64,000 nt of DNA from Ferruginibacter paludis (GCF_030409685.1 NZ_JAUFQJ010000008.1:124001-188000), one strand, 5' to 3'; shown: positions 46,000 to 53,938, numbered from the stretch's first letter. Notes: generated by a model not told the origin, from the sequence alone. A program made the numbers and translations.

Positions 46000-47292
46000 T
46001 TATTTTTTTGAAGCGATCGTTCCAATTGCTTTTACAAGCTTGTCCAGGTCCTGCAAACGGGTGTATACATGTGGTGTTATGCGCACACAGCTTACATTTT
46101 CCCAAACTATTCCTACGGTATGAATTTTATAATCATTGAATAATGCAGTTTCCAGTTCTCCCGGCGTCATTCCATCTACGCTTACACCACAAATAGCGCA
46201 ACTATAAGCTGCCTGAAAAGATGTATGAATCTTTGCTTTAGGAATATCCTTTACTTTTTGAGCCCAGTAATTTTTTAAATAACGGATGCGTTCTTCTTTT
46301 CGTTTGCTGCCAATCGCCATTTGAAAATTGCATGCTTCACCTATCCCCTGCTCTATCGGAAAACTCCTGGTACCCAACGTTTCAAATTTCCTGATATCAG
46401 TTCCTTGTGGTTTATCATTACACACCAGCGGCCATATCTTCTCTATCTTTTCTTTTTTTATCCACAGCATACCACTGCCAATGGGAGCACTTAAAAATTT
46501 ATGCAGACTGGTGCCAAAATAATCACAACCTAAATCAGGGATTGCATAATCCATCAGTCCAAAAGAATGGGCGCCATCACAAATCACTTCAATTCCGTGG
46601 CGGTGCGCCATCTCACTGATTTTCTTTACCGGCATTATTTGCCCGATCCAGTTGATAACATGTGTTACATGAATGATTTTGGTTTTGGGTGTAATGGCTT
46701 TTTCATAGGCAGCTACAATTGTGTCATCATCTTCTATCGGAAACACAAAGCTGATTTGTTTATAAATAATTCCTTCCCTGGTGGCCCTTTGTTTCCAGGC
46801 GTTGATCATGTTGGGGTAATCCTGTTTGGTTCCAATTACCTCGTCACCAGCTTTTAACGACAAGCCATATATAACCGTGTTCAAAGCCTCTGTCGCATTT
46901 CTGTTAACGGCAATTTCTTCTTTATCACAACCCGCCAGCGCAGCTAACTTTTCACGAACCGGCTCCCTGCCCTGGTCAAGTATCCTCCACATAAAATATG
47001 ACGGGCCTTCATTAGTTAAATTATTGTACCGTGTTACCGCTTCCTGTACAACCCTTGGTGATGGGCTTACGCCGCCATTGTTAAGATTGATAATATTAGG
47101 ACTTACCGTAAATGCCTGTTGAATAATACTCCAGTAATCTTCATCTGCGGCAGCATCGCCAGGTGCGAGTGCCTGTATCCGCTGACTTGCGGCAGAAAAC
47201 TCAGCAGCATGCGCCTGGTTGAATAAACTGTTTGCAGAAAAGGCGCCTGCCATTATTCCTATTTGTTGTATAAAAGTTCTTCGGTTAGCCAT
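46000..47292 (-). CDS. Class V aminotransferase-fold PLP enzyme with Tat-type leader
   Basis: This 430-residue PLP enzyme is of the class V/isopenicillin-N-epimerase-like type. It contains NNGGVSPSPRVVQEAV, NRNATEALNTVIYGL, HVTHVINWIGQIMPVK and CDGAHSFGLMDYAI. The Schiff-base Lys lies in YFGTSLHKFLSAPIGSGMLW. The N-terminus, NRRTFIQQIGIMAGAFSANS, is a twin-arginine signal, so the folded cofactor-loaded enzyme is probably exported to the periplasm. The reaction is unknown; cysteine desulfurase, epimerase or lyase activity are possible. Confidence 0.9.
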   Translation of the reverse strand: MANRRTFIQQIGIMAGAFSANSLFNQAHAAEFSAASQRIQALAPGDAAADEDYWSIIQQAFTVSPNIINLNNGGVSPSPRVVQEAVTRYNNLTNEGPSYFMWRILDQGREPVREKLAALAGCDKEEIAVNRNATEALNTVIYGLSLKAGDEVIGTKQDYPNMINAWKQRATREGIIYKQISFVFPIEDDDTIVAAYEKAITPKTKIIHVTHVINWIGQIMPVKKISEMAHRHGIEVICDGAHSFGLMDYAIPDLGCDYFGTSLHKFLSAPIGSGMLWIKKEKIEKIWPLVCNDKPQGTDIRKFETLGTRSFPIEQGIGEACNFQMAIGSKRKEERIRYLKNYWAQKVKDIPKAKIHTSFQAAYSCAICGVSVDGMTPGELETALFNDYKIHTVGIVWENVSCVRITPHVYTRLQDLDKLVKAIGTIASKK

Positions 47293-47457
47293 GTTAAAAT
47301 TTAACAGGAAGGTAAATCAAATTTAACAAAAAACAGACAGGCTGCTTCAGTCATTTTTTTGTTGAAAGCCAGTACAACATCAAGTACAATTGAATTATTA
47401 AAAACCTACATTTAAACCCGCGTGATTTAATTAACTTAGATAAAAAAATAAATTGCT

Positions 47458-47865
47458 ATGAAAGTATGTCTATTGTTCGCAGTCGCTGTATTGCTATTTT
47501 CCTGCAGCCCGAAATTAGCGCCAGATAATAATTGGGCCATTGGCAGATGGGTATTAACTGAATTGAAAGAAGTACCGGTACAGATCACAGGGAATCCATC
47601 TAAAAATGCACATTTAATATTTGAACCGGCAGGAAAGAAATACCGTGGTTTTGGCGGATGCAATGATATCAATGGAACCTATATTATCAGCAGTGGTAAA
47701 ATAAAATTTGTGGCTCAGTCAGGCAAATTAGCAGGCTGCCCGGATGTTCCTTTTGAGACAACATTTTTAAGTGCCTTAAACGATGTTGACAAATATTCGG
47801 TAACCGGCAATGTGATGATTTTAAAAAAGGGAAGGACGACCCTGATAAAATTGGAGCGTAAATAA
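47458..47865 (+). CDS. META domain (HslJ-like) lipoprotein
   Basis: This 135-residue protein has a lipoprotein signal (lipobox LFSC, Cys16). The mature part is one META domain: GRWVLTELKEVPVQITGNPS, HLIFEPAGKKYRGFGGCNDINGTY, and CPDVPFETTFLSALNDVDKYSV. META/HslJ proteins are linked to envelope stress and secreted-protein handling, but no reaction is known. It is divergent from the PLP enzyme gene. Confidence 0.92.
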   Translation: MKVCLLFAVAVLLFSCSPKLAPDNNWAIGRWVLTELKEVPVQITGNPSKNAHLIFEPAGKKYRGFGGCNDINGTYIISSGKIKFVAQSGKLAGCPDVPFETTFLSALNDVDKYSVTGNVMILKKGRTTLIKLERK

Positions 47866-47891
47866 TATATCGAAAGCCACTGTTATAAAAA

Positions 47892-47915
47892 TAGCCCCGG
47901 TAAATACCGGGGCTA
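47892..47915. terminator. Bidirectional rho-independent terminator
   Basis: TAGCCCCGGTA pairs with TACCGGGGCTA between the convergent META-lipoprotein and xylose-isomerase-like genes. It is flanked by an A-rich segment on the left and AAAAATTAAAA on the right, so it can end both transcripts. Confidence 0.85.
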
Positions 47916-47948
47916 AAAATTAAAATAAAAAGTTACAACCAGGCAAAA

Positions 47949-48869
47949 TTAGTAGCCCCAGCTCTTCATAATTTTTAAGTCCTCTTTGGAACATTCCAGC
48001 GGTGTTTTTCCTTGGTAAGATTCCTGCTCAATAATAAATTCCGTCGTGCCGCCGGATTTTTTAAACAGGTCAACAATATGTTTGACTGGTAAAATTCCTT
48101 TTCCTAAAATCGTACTCTCATATTCACTGTCCATCTCTCCCTTTGCAGCGGATTTTATTTCATCTTTTACATGCATGCTTTCGAAACGGCCGGGATGTTT
48201 TTTTAAAATATCCAGTGCCCTTCCGCCTGCACCATACATATTGCCAATATCCATTTGTTGAATTACGAGTTTCGGATCGGTATGTTCCAGTATGATATCA
48301 TATATTTTCTTACCATTTAATGAATACTTAAATTCAAAATCATGGTTATGGTAACCGAATTTCATTCCCGACTTTTGGCAAAGTTCGCCAGACTTATTAA
48401 ATATATCCAGGAAGCCTAACAGGTCATCATAGTTTTTGCGCAGGTTTTCATCCAGCCACGGGCTGATGACATATTTCTGTCCACACACCGCAGCATCTTC
48501 TACGGTCTGTTTCCACGAATCTGAAAAATCTTTGGCCGCGTTATCCCAATGTTTGTCTGCCATTACTGTATGACCGCTCGGCATTTTCAAACCAAGGTCA
48601 TCCAGTACTTTTCTGAATTCGGTTGCAGAATAGCCGTAAAATTTCCTGTCAACATAATTGGCATGTTCTACATTTTTATATCCCATTGCGGCAAGTTGCT
48701 TCAGTGTTCCCAAAGGATCTGCTTTCATTTCATCCCGAACAGAATACAGTTGTATACCTACCATTGCAGACCCAGCTGTGTGAGCAGCAAAGAGCTGGTT
48801 GGATAAGAGCATCGTTCCTGCAAGCGACAGGGAACCCTTTACTAAAAATTTTCTTCTTGAGAGTGTCAT
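47949..48869 (-). CDS. Xylose isomerase-like TIM barrel protein with Tat-type leader
   Basis: This 306-residue protein is a sugar phosphate isomerase/epimerase of the AP-endonuclease-2 TIM-barrel fold: VGIQLYSVRDEMKADPLGTL, KFGYHNHDFEF, VIQQMDIGNMYGAGG and FESMHVKDEIKS. Metal ligands are the expected His and Asp/Glu residues. The N-terminus, TLSRRKFLVKGSLSLAGTML, is a twin-arginine signal, so export is likely. Such exported barrels usually act on sugars or sugar derivatives in Bacteroidota; the substrate is unknown. It is followed by a bidirectional terminator. Confidence 0.93.
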   Translation of the reverse strand: MTLSRRKFLVKGSLSLAGTMLLSNQLFAAHTAGSAMVGIQLYSVRDEMKADPLGTLKQLAAMGYKNVEHANYVDRKFYGYSATEFRKVLDDLGLKMPSGHTVMADKHWDNAAKDFSDSWKQTVEDAAVCGQKYVISPWLDENLRKNYDDLLGFLDIFNKSGELCQKSGMKFGYHNHDFEFKYSLNGKKIYDIILEHTDPKLVIQQMDIGNMYGAGGRALDILKKHPGRFESMHVKDEIKSAAKGEMDSEYESTILGKGILPVKHIVDLFKKSGGTTEFIIEQESYQGKTPLECSKEDLKIMKSWGY

Positions 48870-49405
48870 TTTTGTAGATTTTATGGAAGAATAAATAATG
48901 ATGATAATAATTGTTGATTTGTTGCATAAATATATTGATAAAAAAGAATGCCTGCATATTTATTCATTGTATGTATAATGATCGGCTTGTACCATGAAAA
49001 GAGAAATGCCTTTCTAAAGTTTGAAGCGACAAAATTTTTATGATGATGACACGATTGTTTACAACCGGTTAACTAGTCTATCCGATGAATAAAGTCATTA
49101 ATAAAAAAACAGTCCTGCTTTAACATAATTTTGATTTTCTACCCTATTTGTATATTCCGATCGCAAGTATGGAACTGTGTTAAGCTGGCAACTGCCTGAT
49201 CCTTAGATTGTTTCGAAAGCCCTGCTTATTGCCCCTTTTTGTCTCTAAATTTTCCCACATGGAGTTAGGGTTCCACAATTTGGTTAACTATTCCAATTAA
49301 ATTTTAAATGGTTTGGTTTTTGAATTATAGGGAACAGTAATGATAACAAGATTGAAAGATCATAAAAATTACAGACAAACAGATTTTTAATTAAAAACAA
49401 AAAAA
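48870..49405. other. 536-base intergenic region, no gene recognised
   Basis: The region between the divergent TIM-barrel and DUF6799 genes is AT-rich and has stops in every frame. I see no tRNA, no terminator hairpin and no full promoter match. CTACCCTATTTG near 49140 is only a partial -7 resemblance. Confidence 0.5.
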
Positions 49406-50053
49406 ATGAAAAAAGCAATTAGTTTATACGTAGCAATGATGTTTGGTGTTGTTGTTTTTGCACAGGACACTACAGCCGGGAAAAATAATTTTCCGCCAAA
49501 CAATAATCGCGACACGGTTCCAGGCAACAGTTCGTGGACTAAAAAGGATACAACTGGTTTTGACTCGAAAGGACAATGGCCTAAGGATTCTGTAAATAAA
49601 AAAACATGGCCAAACACAGACAGCACTTTACAACATAGTGGTAACATGAAAACTGATAGTATGGGTACTACTGCTCAGCAACCAGGTTTGCAAACTGGAA
49701 GTACGGCTGATACTACCTCAGCAAGTTCTCAAACTGCCACGGCAGGAACCAATAGTAAAACAAGTGATACTACAACTTTAACCGACAGGGTAATGATGAA
49801 GGATGATAAGATGGTGATTGTAAAAAACAATGAGACATCTGCACTTGACAAAGATTATAAATTAGAAAGCGGTGCTACTGTTACAACTGATGGTATGGTA
49901 AAATACCCGGGTGGTAAAAGTGTCAAATTGAAAAATGGTCAGTTTATAGAATTAACTCCGGCAACTGAAAGCAGTGAAACTAAAAAGACGACAAAAAAAG
50001 CTGCTTCAAAATCCGGTACCACAACAAAGAAAAAGAAAACACCTAAAGCCTAA
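49406..50053 (+). CDS. Exported DUF6799-domain protein, low complexity
   Basis: This 215-residue protein has a Sec signal peptide (about residues 1-20, MMFGVVVFAQ). A Thr/Ser/Asn-rich low-complexity linker (about 21-125) follows, then one DUF6799-type repeat (TDRVMMKDDKMVIVKNNETS through KLKNGQFIELT, about 128-190). The tail is Lys/Thr-rich (ETKKTTKKAASKSGTTTKKK) and highly basic. The function is unknown; the basic tail and linker suggest an envelope- or polymer-associated protein. It ends at a strong terminator. Confidence 0.8.
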   Translation: MKKAISLYVAMMFGVVVFAQDTTAGKNNFPPNNNRDTVPGNSSWTKKDTTGFDSKGQWPKDSVNKKTWPNTDSTLQHSGNMKTDSMGTTAQQPGLQTGSTADTTSASSQTATAGTNSKTSDTTTLTDRVMMKDDKMVIVKNNETSALDKDYKLESGATVTTDGMVKYPGGKSVKLKNGQFIELTPATESSETKKTTKKAASKSGTTTKKKKTPKA

Positions 50054-50103
50054 GTGGCAAATGTGAATTATAGATACAATTACCCGATTTAAAGTACATA
50101 AAT

Positions 50104-50133
50104 AAAAGAGTGGTCCGAAAGGACTGCTCTTTT
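50104..50133 (+). terminator. Rho-independent terminator after the DUF6799 gene
   Basis: AAAAGAGTGGTCC pairs with GGACTGCTCTTTT (two G-U pairs) around GAAA and is followed by a run of T. It lies about 50 bases after the stop. Confidence 0.9.
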
Positions 50134-50182
50134 TTGCGTTTGACCCCGGACGGATAATTTACCATGAGGCTAAAAATAAAAA

Positions 50183-50206
50183 CCCGGCGCTTAAAAAAAC
50201 GCCGGG
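50183..50206 (-). terminator. Orphan leftward terminator
   Basis: CCCGGCG pairs with CGCCGGG around a 10-base loop. On plus it is followed by AAAAG, but on minus by TTTTTATTTTTAG, so it is built to stop leftward transcription. No convincing minus-strand gene lies to its right. Confidence 0.6.
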
Positions 50207-50531
50207 AAAAGTATTCACCAAAACTTAGCTGCTATACTAATCTGATATCGCGATACTTTAAAATTGTATTTAAAAAAAGCGCCCTTATTTCAATTATAAG
50301 AACGCAGCCTATTACTGCCGGATATTTACAATATAATGGCTGTGCTTTAACAAAAGTATTTCCTGCAAAAAATTAATGGCACGTAAATGAGATGAACGGC
50401 AAAAAAGCTGCGACGAAATAAAGTGATGGGCATTATGTATATAGACAGATAGAACAGTAATGCAAGTTTTTGATAACATGAATAATTGAGAGCCGCAATT
50501 TCTCTCAATTTTCTTTCTCTGAAAGAATAAT

Positions 50532-50539
50532 TATATTTG
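50532..50539 (+). promoter_or_regulatory. -7 box of the DoxX-like gene
   Basis: TATATTTG matches TAnnTTTG about 75 bases before the ATG at 50615. The -33 element is weak, so this is a partial call. Confidence 0.5.
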
Positions 50540-50614
50540 TGTGCCGGTATCCCCTGTAACCAACGGTTATTTTTTGTTGCTGAATTTATTTTATCATCAT
50601 CAAATTCATCGGTT

Positions 50615-51088
50615 ATGGAAAAGCTCCTGCTGAACAACAGCGCTCCCCAACCCAAGTGGCTTACGATACTTCGTGTTATTTTAGGATTGATTATTTTATG
50701 GAAAGGGTTTGTATTTTTTAAAGATACAGTAGCAGTTGAAACTTTATTAAAGACCGGTGGTGTTGAAATACTGAGTAACAACAGCCAGGTTTTAGCCTTC
50801 GTTATTACTTATTTCAATTTGCTTGGTGGATTTTTCATAACAGTCGGCTTATTTACACGCTGGATGTGCATCATCCAAATCATCGTTATCACCGGAGCCA
50901 TCTTATTTGTAAACAGCAAATTAGGTGTGAGTTTTTCCAACTCAGAGTTAATGCTGTCAATCATTGTCCTTGGCTTATCCATCCTTTTCTCAATAAAGGG
51001 CGGCGGAACTTTATCTGCAGATGAATATTTCCGCAGTTACTCCAAAGCTGGTGTTGAGCCAGGCCATACCGAAAAATTTTTCGAATAG
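50615..51088 (+). CDS. DoxX-like small membrane protein
   Basis: This 157-residue protein has four transmembrane helices (about 18-37, 60-80, 85-103, 110-128) and the DoxX pattern TILRVILGLIILWKGFVFF, followed by LGGFFITVGLFTRWMC and GAILFVNSKLGVSFSNSEL. DoxX relatives are quinone-linked or redox-associated membrane subunits, but no reaction can be stated. ATG at 50615 is chosen because earlier in-frame codons precede or overlap the predicted promoter. Confidence 0.88.
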   Translation: MEKLLLNNSAPQPKWLTILRVILGLIILWKGFVFFKDTVAVETLLKTGGVEILSNNSQVLAFVITYFNLLGGFFITVGLFTRWMCIIQIIVITGAILFVNSKLGVSFSNSELMLSIIVLGLSILFSIKGGGTLSADEYFRSYSKAGVEPGHTEKFFE

Positions 51089-51181
51089 TTTGCCAGGTAT
51101 TATCGGCCTGATTAAACTAACGCATAACCAAAGTATAATTCCCGATGATTAAAATGAACTATCTTACCAATAAAAATTCTC

Positions 51182-51355
51182 ATGAACAATCTGTTTGAAA
51201 TTGGCGACGTGGTAGCATTTAAAGCCAACAAAAATATTCAGCTGGTTATTACCGGCATTGGAGCCGATGGCATAGTGTTGCTCCGGTATTTTGATACTTT
51301 AACCAATGATTTTAAAAAAGTAGAGATGCCGGCTATTTGTTTTATAAAAGTGTAA
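51182..51355 (+). CDS. 57-residue DUF2158/YodC-like protein
   Basis: This small gene encodes 57 residues starting NNLFEIGDVVAFKANKNIQL and continuing VITGIGADGIVLLRYFDT. Its pattern (F-x-x-GDVV near the start, G-x-x-x-DG-x-V, a tyrosine/phenylalanine-aspartate segment) resembles YodC/DUF2158 proteins, which often begin with a similar KxGDVVxLKSGG. It is 93 bases downstream of the DoxX gene and is followed by the hairpin at 51471-51498. The function is unknown. Confidence 0.6.
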   Translation: MNNLFEIGDVVAFKANKNIQLVITGIGADGIVLLRYFDTLTNDFKKVEMPAICFIKV

Positions 51356-51470
51356 TGAGTTAGCTAACCCGGTTTTACCCGCCGTAACATTAATATATTT
51401 TTATTTGCGGATTTTATACTAAAAAAGCTGCACAAACAAATAAAGTACTGCCGAATGAGTTTATTATCGT

Positions 51471-51498
51471 AAAAAATACCCTATTTAGGGTATTTTTT
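51471..51498 (+). terminator. Palindromic terminator
   Basis: AAAAAATACCCTA pairs with TAGGGTATTTTTT around a very short loop and is followed by further T and A. It lies about 115 bases after the DUF2158-like stop and directly before the next promoter. Confidence 0.65.
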
Positions 51499-51515
51499 AT
51501 ATCCGGCATAGTCTC

Positions 51516-51523
51516 TACATTTG
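51516..51523 (+). promoter_or_regulatory. -7 box TACATTTG of a short transcript
   Basis: TACATTTG matches TAnnTTTG. Predicted transcription would start near 51530, shortly before the hairpin at 51557-51579. The -33 side lacks a clear TTG. Confidence 0.5.
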
Positions 51524-51529
51524 TTTCGG

Positions 51530-51585
51530 TTTTTCATAGGATATTGGATTTAAACGGGGCTGGATTTCTATCCTGGCCCTTTTTT
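51530..51585 (+). ncRNA. Candidate short RNA between promoter and terminator
   Basis: From the predicted start to the T-run after the hairpin is about 55 bases, too short for a gene. GGGC-T-GGAT (51557-51565) pairs with ATCC-TG-GCCC (51570-51579), followed by TTTTTT. This could be a small RNA, an abortive leader or a promoter-proximal terminator. No coding ORF fits. Confidence 0.4.
51557..51585 (+). terminator. Rho-independent terminator close to a promoter
   Basis: Hairpin GGGC-T-GGAT / ATCC-TG-GCCC with a T-run at 51580-51585. It stands about 35 bases after a -7 box and about 170 bases before the end of the next, leftward gene. Confidence 0.6.
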
Positions 51586-51755
51586 GTTTGTTGCCGCAGC
51601 GGATAAGAGAACAATGAATAGATGCTCCTCAATAAATTCCCAATACCAATCAGGTTCATTATTCCCAGAGCAACATTTTGGCAATTTGTCTTTTCGAAAG
51701 CTCCAGATCGATAAAACGCTGAAGCATTTGTTAAATGCCGTATATCCTGTATGCC

Positions 51756-51962
51756 TTAAATTCCCCTTAAAACAAAAACTAATCCCGGTTTATAACTTGT
51801 TTCCTGGTTGATACTGGCTGATTGAACCGGCTGTTTTTTTACATCAGACACGCTTTTTGTAGTATCGGTACTTTCCGGACTGGTATATAAATAACCAATA
51901 AAAATTGCCGGAACCATTAATGATAAGGCTGCAACGTAGGCGGCGAAAATGAACTTTTTCAT
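51756..51962 (-). CDS. 68-residue single-pass membrane or exported protein
   Basis: The protein has 68 residues with one hydrophobic segment (about 4-26, FIFAAYVAALSLMVPAIFIGY) followed by a Ser/Thr-rich tail. I do not recognise a family. It is probably real because a well-formed promoter (TTG-N20-TATCTTTG) ends 41 bases before its ATG and carries operator-like repeats, as given in the neighbouring entry. It may be a small stress or envelope protein under tight control. Confidence 0.6.
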   Translation of the reverse strand: MKKFIFAAYVAALSLMVPAIFIGYLYTSPESTDTTKSVSDVKKQPVQSASINQETSYKPGLVFVLRGI

Positions 51963-52002
51963 GACTTTTTATTTTAATTGTTTTTAGCTTGATTTGATAA
52001 AG

Positions 52003-52033
52003 CAAAGATAAAGACAATTTTAGTACTATGCAA
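52003..52033 (-). promoter_or_regulatory. Promoter of the 68-residue protein gene
   Basis: On the minus strand TTG (CAA at 52031-52033) is followed by 20 bases and TATCTTTG (CAAAGATA at 52003-52010), a full consensus match. The -33 element lies inside the first operator-like repeat. Confidence 0.7.
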
Positions 52034-52098
52034 TATAAAGTACCATTTATTTTATAGTAATAGTTTGTCTTTAATAGTATGCAATATCTTAAGTACTT
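52021..52098. repeat. Two operator-like direct repeats
   Basis: TAGTACTATGCAATATAAAG plus TACC at 52021-52044 and TAGTATGCAATATCTTAAGT plus ACT at about 52075-52097 share TATGCAATAT and a flanking AGTAC half-site. They lie about 54 bases apart. The first overlaps the promoter -33 region, so a repressor bound there would block RNA polymerase. Confidence 0.6.
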
Positions 52099-52328
52099 GA
52101 TAGTCAGTTAAAAGTAAATAAGTAAGCGTTTTTAGATTGTGATAGCCGGTAAAATAGGTTGATGAATTGCAGAAAATGCCAGTTGAGAAACCAGATTTCA
52201 TTATTTCATGCAAAGGAATACCTTGAGGGTATAAGCCGAAGCTCCTTTCTCAGGAAAAAGTGCTTTAGCATTGTAAAATATATTGGGACATATGCCAGTT
52301 TCAGCGCACATCAGTCTGCTTTAATCGT

Positions 52329-52336
52329 TATTTTTG
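52329..52336 (+). promoter_or_regulatory. -7 box TATTTTTG before smpB
   Basis: TATTTTTG matches TAnnTTTG and lies 14 bases before the TTG proposed as the smpB start. The -33 element is weak. Transcription would start near 52342, downstream of the in-frame upstream Met codons, which argues that the upstream extension is not translated. Confidence 0.45.
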
Positions 52337-52350
52337 CAAAAAATAAAGGA

Positions 52351-52788
52351 TTGGAAATCAGCAACCGAAAGGCATATCACGACTACTTTTTTGAAGATAA
52401 GTACATAGCAGGCATTGTGCTTGCGGGCACCGAAATAAAGAGCCTTCGCGGTGGCAAAGCAAGTTTCAATGATAGCTATTGTTATTTTGACAAAGGTGAA
52501 TTGTATGTAAAGAGCCTTCACATTTCTGAGTATACCTTCGGTTCATATAATAATCATCCCCCGCTGCAGGAACGAAAGCTGCTGCTTAACAAAAGAGAGC
52601 TTCGTAAATGGGAAGCAAAAACGAAGGAAAAAGGCTACTCCATCATTCCTTTAAAAATTTTTTTAACCGACAAAGGCATTTTCAAAATGGAGATCGGTCT
52701 TGGTAAAGGGAAAAAAATATTTGACAAAAGAGAGACTATAAAAGAACGTGAAACAGACAGGGATATAAAAAGAAAATATGGCATTTAG
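52351..52788 (+). CDS. smpB: SsrA-binding protein SmpB
   Basis: SmpB is recognised from SNRKAYHDYFFEDKYIAGIV, then LAGTEIKSLRGGKASFNDSY, HISEYTFGSYNNHPPLQERKLLL and the C-terminal KGKKIFDKRETIKERETDRD, the helical tail that enters the decoding centre. It binds tmRNA and rescues stalled ribosomes. From the TTG at 52351 the protein is 145 residues, the normal length. The reading frame is open further upstream to 52159 (TTG) and 52162 (ATG), but that 64-residue stretch is not SmpB-like. TTG is therefore preferred; an ATT at 52330 is another possibility. Confidence 0.9.
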   Translation: MEISNRKAYHDYFFEDKYIAGIVLAGTEIKSLRGGKASFNDSYCYFDKGELYVKSLHISEYTFGSYNNHPPLQERKLLLNKRELRKWEAKTKEKGYSIIPLKIFLTDKGIFKMEIGLGKGKKIFDKRETIKERETDRDIKRKYGI

Positions 52789-52960
52789 CAGATGGATACA
52801 ATGAATAGCTGATTTTATAACAGCCTTTTCCAATAACCTTCCTGCACCGTAAAAATAGATGAAACATACAGGCAAGTCTCTCTAAAAACATGTACCTTTA
52901 TCGCTACACCTTCTTTATTACAACCACAACCTTTTAGTATAAGTATTGTTACAACCAGTC

Positions 52961-53938
52961 ATGAATAAACACAAGCAAAGCAGAATTGAGGTAATGAATT
53001 TTTTGGGAAAAAAAATTGATAGTATAATTGATGAGTTTTTAAAAAAAATAGATACCAACTGGCAGCCCACTGATTTTTTACCAGATAGTTCTTCAGAAAA
53101 TTTTACCGCACAGGTGAAGGAATTACAGGAACAATGCAAAGAACTTCCTTATGATTACCTGGCTGTACTGGTTGGGGATGTAATTACAGAAGAAGCATTG
53201 CCTACCTACGAAAGCTGGCTGATGGATGTTGAAGGCATTACAAAGCATGATCCGCAGGGATGGGCTAAATGGGTTAGAATGTGGACAGCAGAAGAGAACC
53301 GGCATGGTGACCTGTTGAACAAATACCTTTATTTATCGGGCCGTATTAATATGCGCCAAATGGAAATCAGTACACAGTATTTAATTGCGGATGGTTTTGA
53401 TATAGGCACCAGCACAGACCCTTATAAAAATTTTGTATACACTTCCTTCCAGGAAATGGCGACCAATATTTCTCACCGCCGTACTGCATCCCTTGCAAAA
53501 AAGCATGGTAACCTTCAGCTGTCAAAAATATGCGGTGTAATTGCTGCAGATGAAGCAAGACATGCAAAAGCTTACAAGAGTTTTGTCTCAAGCATATTTG
53601 AGGTAGACCCCAGTGAAATGATGATTGCCTTTGAATATATGATGCGCAAAAAAATTGTAATGCCCGCCCATTTCCTTCGCCAGGCTGGAGAAGCAATTGG
53701 TACCACCTTTACCCACTTCAGTGATGCGGCCCAACGTCTCGGTGTATATACAAGCTGGGACTATACGGAAATCTTAGACTCTCTTTTAATTGACTGGAAT
53801 ATCGGTAATATATCTAACCTGGATGAACATGGAGAAAAGGCCAGGGACTACCTGATGGCGCTTCCTGAACGTTTCAGAAAAGTGGCAGGCCGTGGTATTA
53901 AAGCGCCACTTGAATACGAATTTAACTGGATCAATTAA
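52961..53938 (+). CDS. Acyl-ACP desaturase (soluble diiron, fatty acid desaturase type 2)
   Basis: This 325-residue protein is a soluble stearoyl-ACP-desaturase-type enzyme. Diiron ligands are visible as Glu112 and His115 in EENRHG, Glu165 in SFQE and Glu198/His201 in DEARH; Glu78 completes the set. It introduces a double bond into acyl-ACP and so controls membrane fluidity. The ATG at 52961 is preferred over a TTG 15 bases upstream. A near-match -7 box (TACCTTTA) lies at 52893-52900. Confidence 0.95.
   Translation: MNKHKQSRIEVMNFLGKKIDSIIDEFLKKIDTNWQPTDFLPDSSSENFTAQVKELQEQCKELPYDYLAVLVGDVITEEALPTYESWLMDVEGITKHDPQGWAKWVRMWTAEENRHGDLLNKYLYLSGRINMRQMEISTQYLIADGFDIGTSTDPYKNFVYTSFQEMATNISHRRTASLAKKHGNLQLSKICGVIAADEARHAKAYKSFVSSIFEVDPSEMMIAFEYMMRKKIVMPAHFLRQAGEAIGTTFTHFSDAAQRLGVYTSWDYTEILDSLLIDWNIGNISNLDEHGEKARDYLMALPERFRKVAGRGIKAPLEYEFNWIN

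Noticed and set aside
50164..50376. Plus-strand 70-codon frame after the DUF6799 gene
   Set aside because: It starts between a terminator and the orphan hairpin and runs through it; its composition is not protein-like.
50347..50781. Minus-strand open frame of 144 codons overlapping the DoxX gene
   Set aside because: It covers the DoxX promoter and coding start, shows an unusual residue mix and has no family pattern.
52159..52350. 64-residue N-terminal extension of SmpB
   Set aside because: Not similar to SmpB, and a -7 box lies in it; normal SmpB length is reached from the later TTG.
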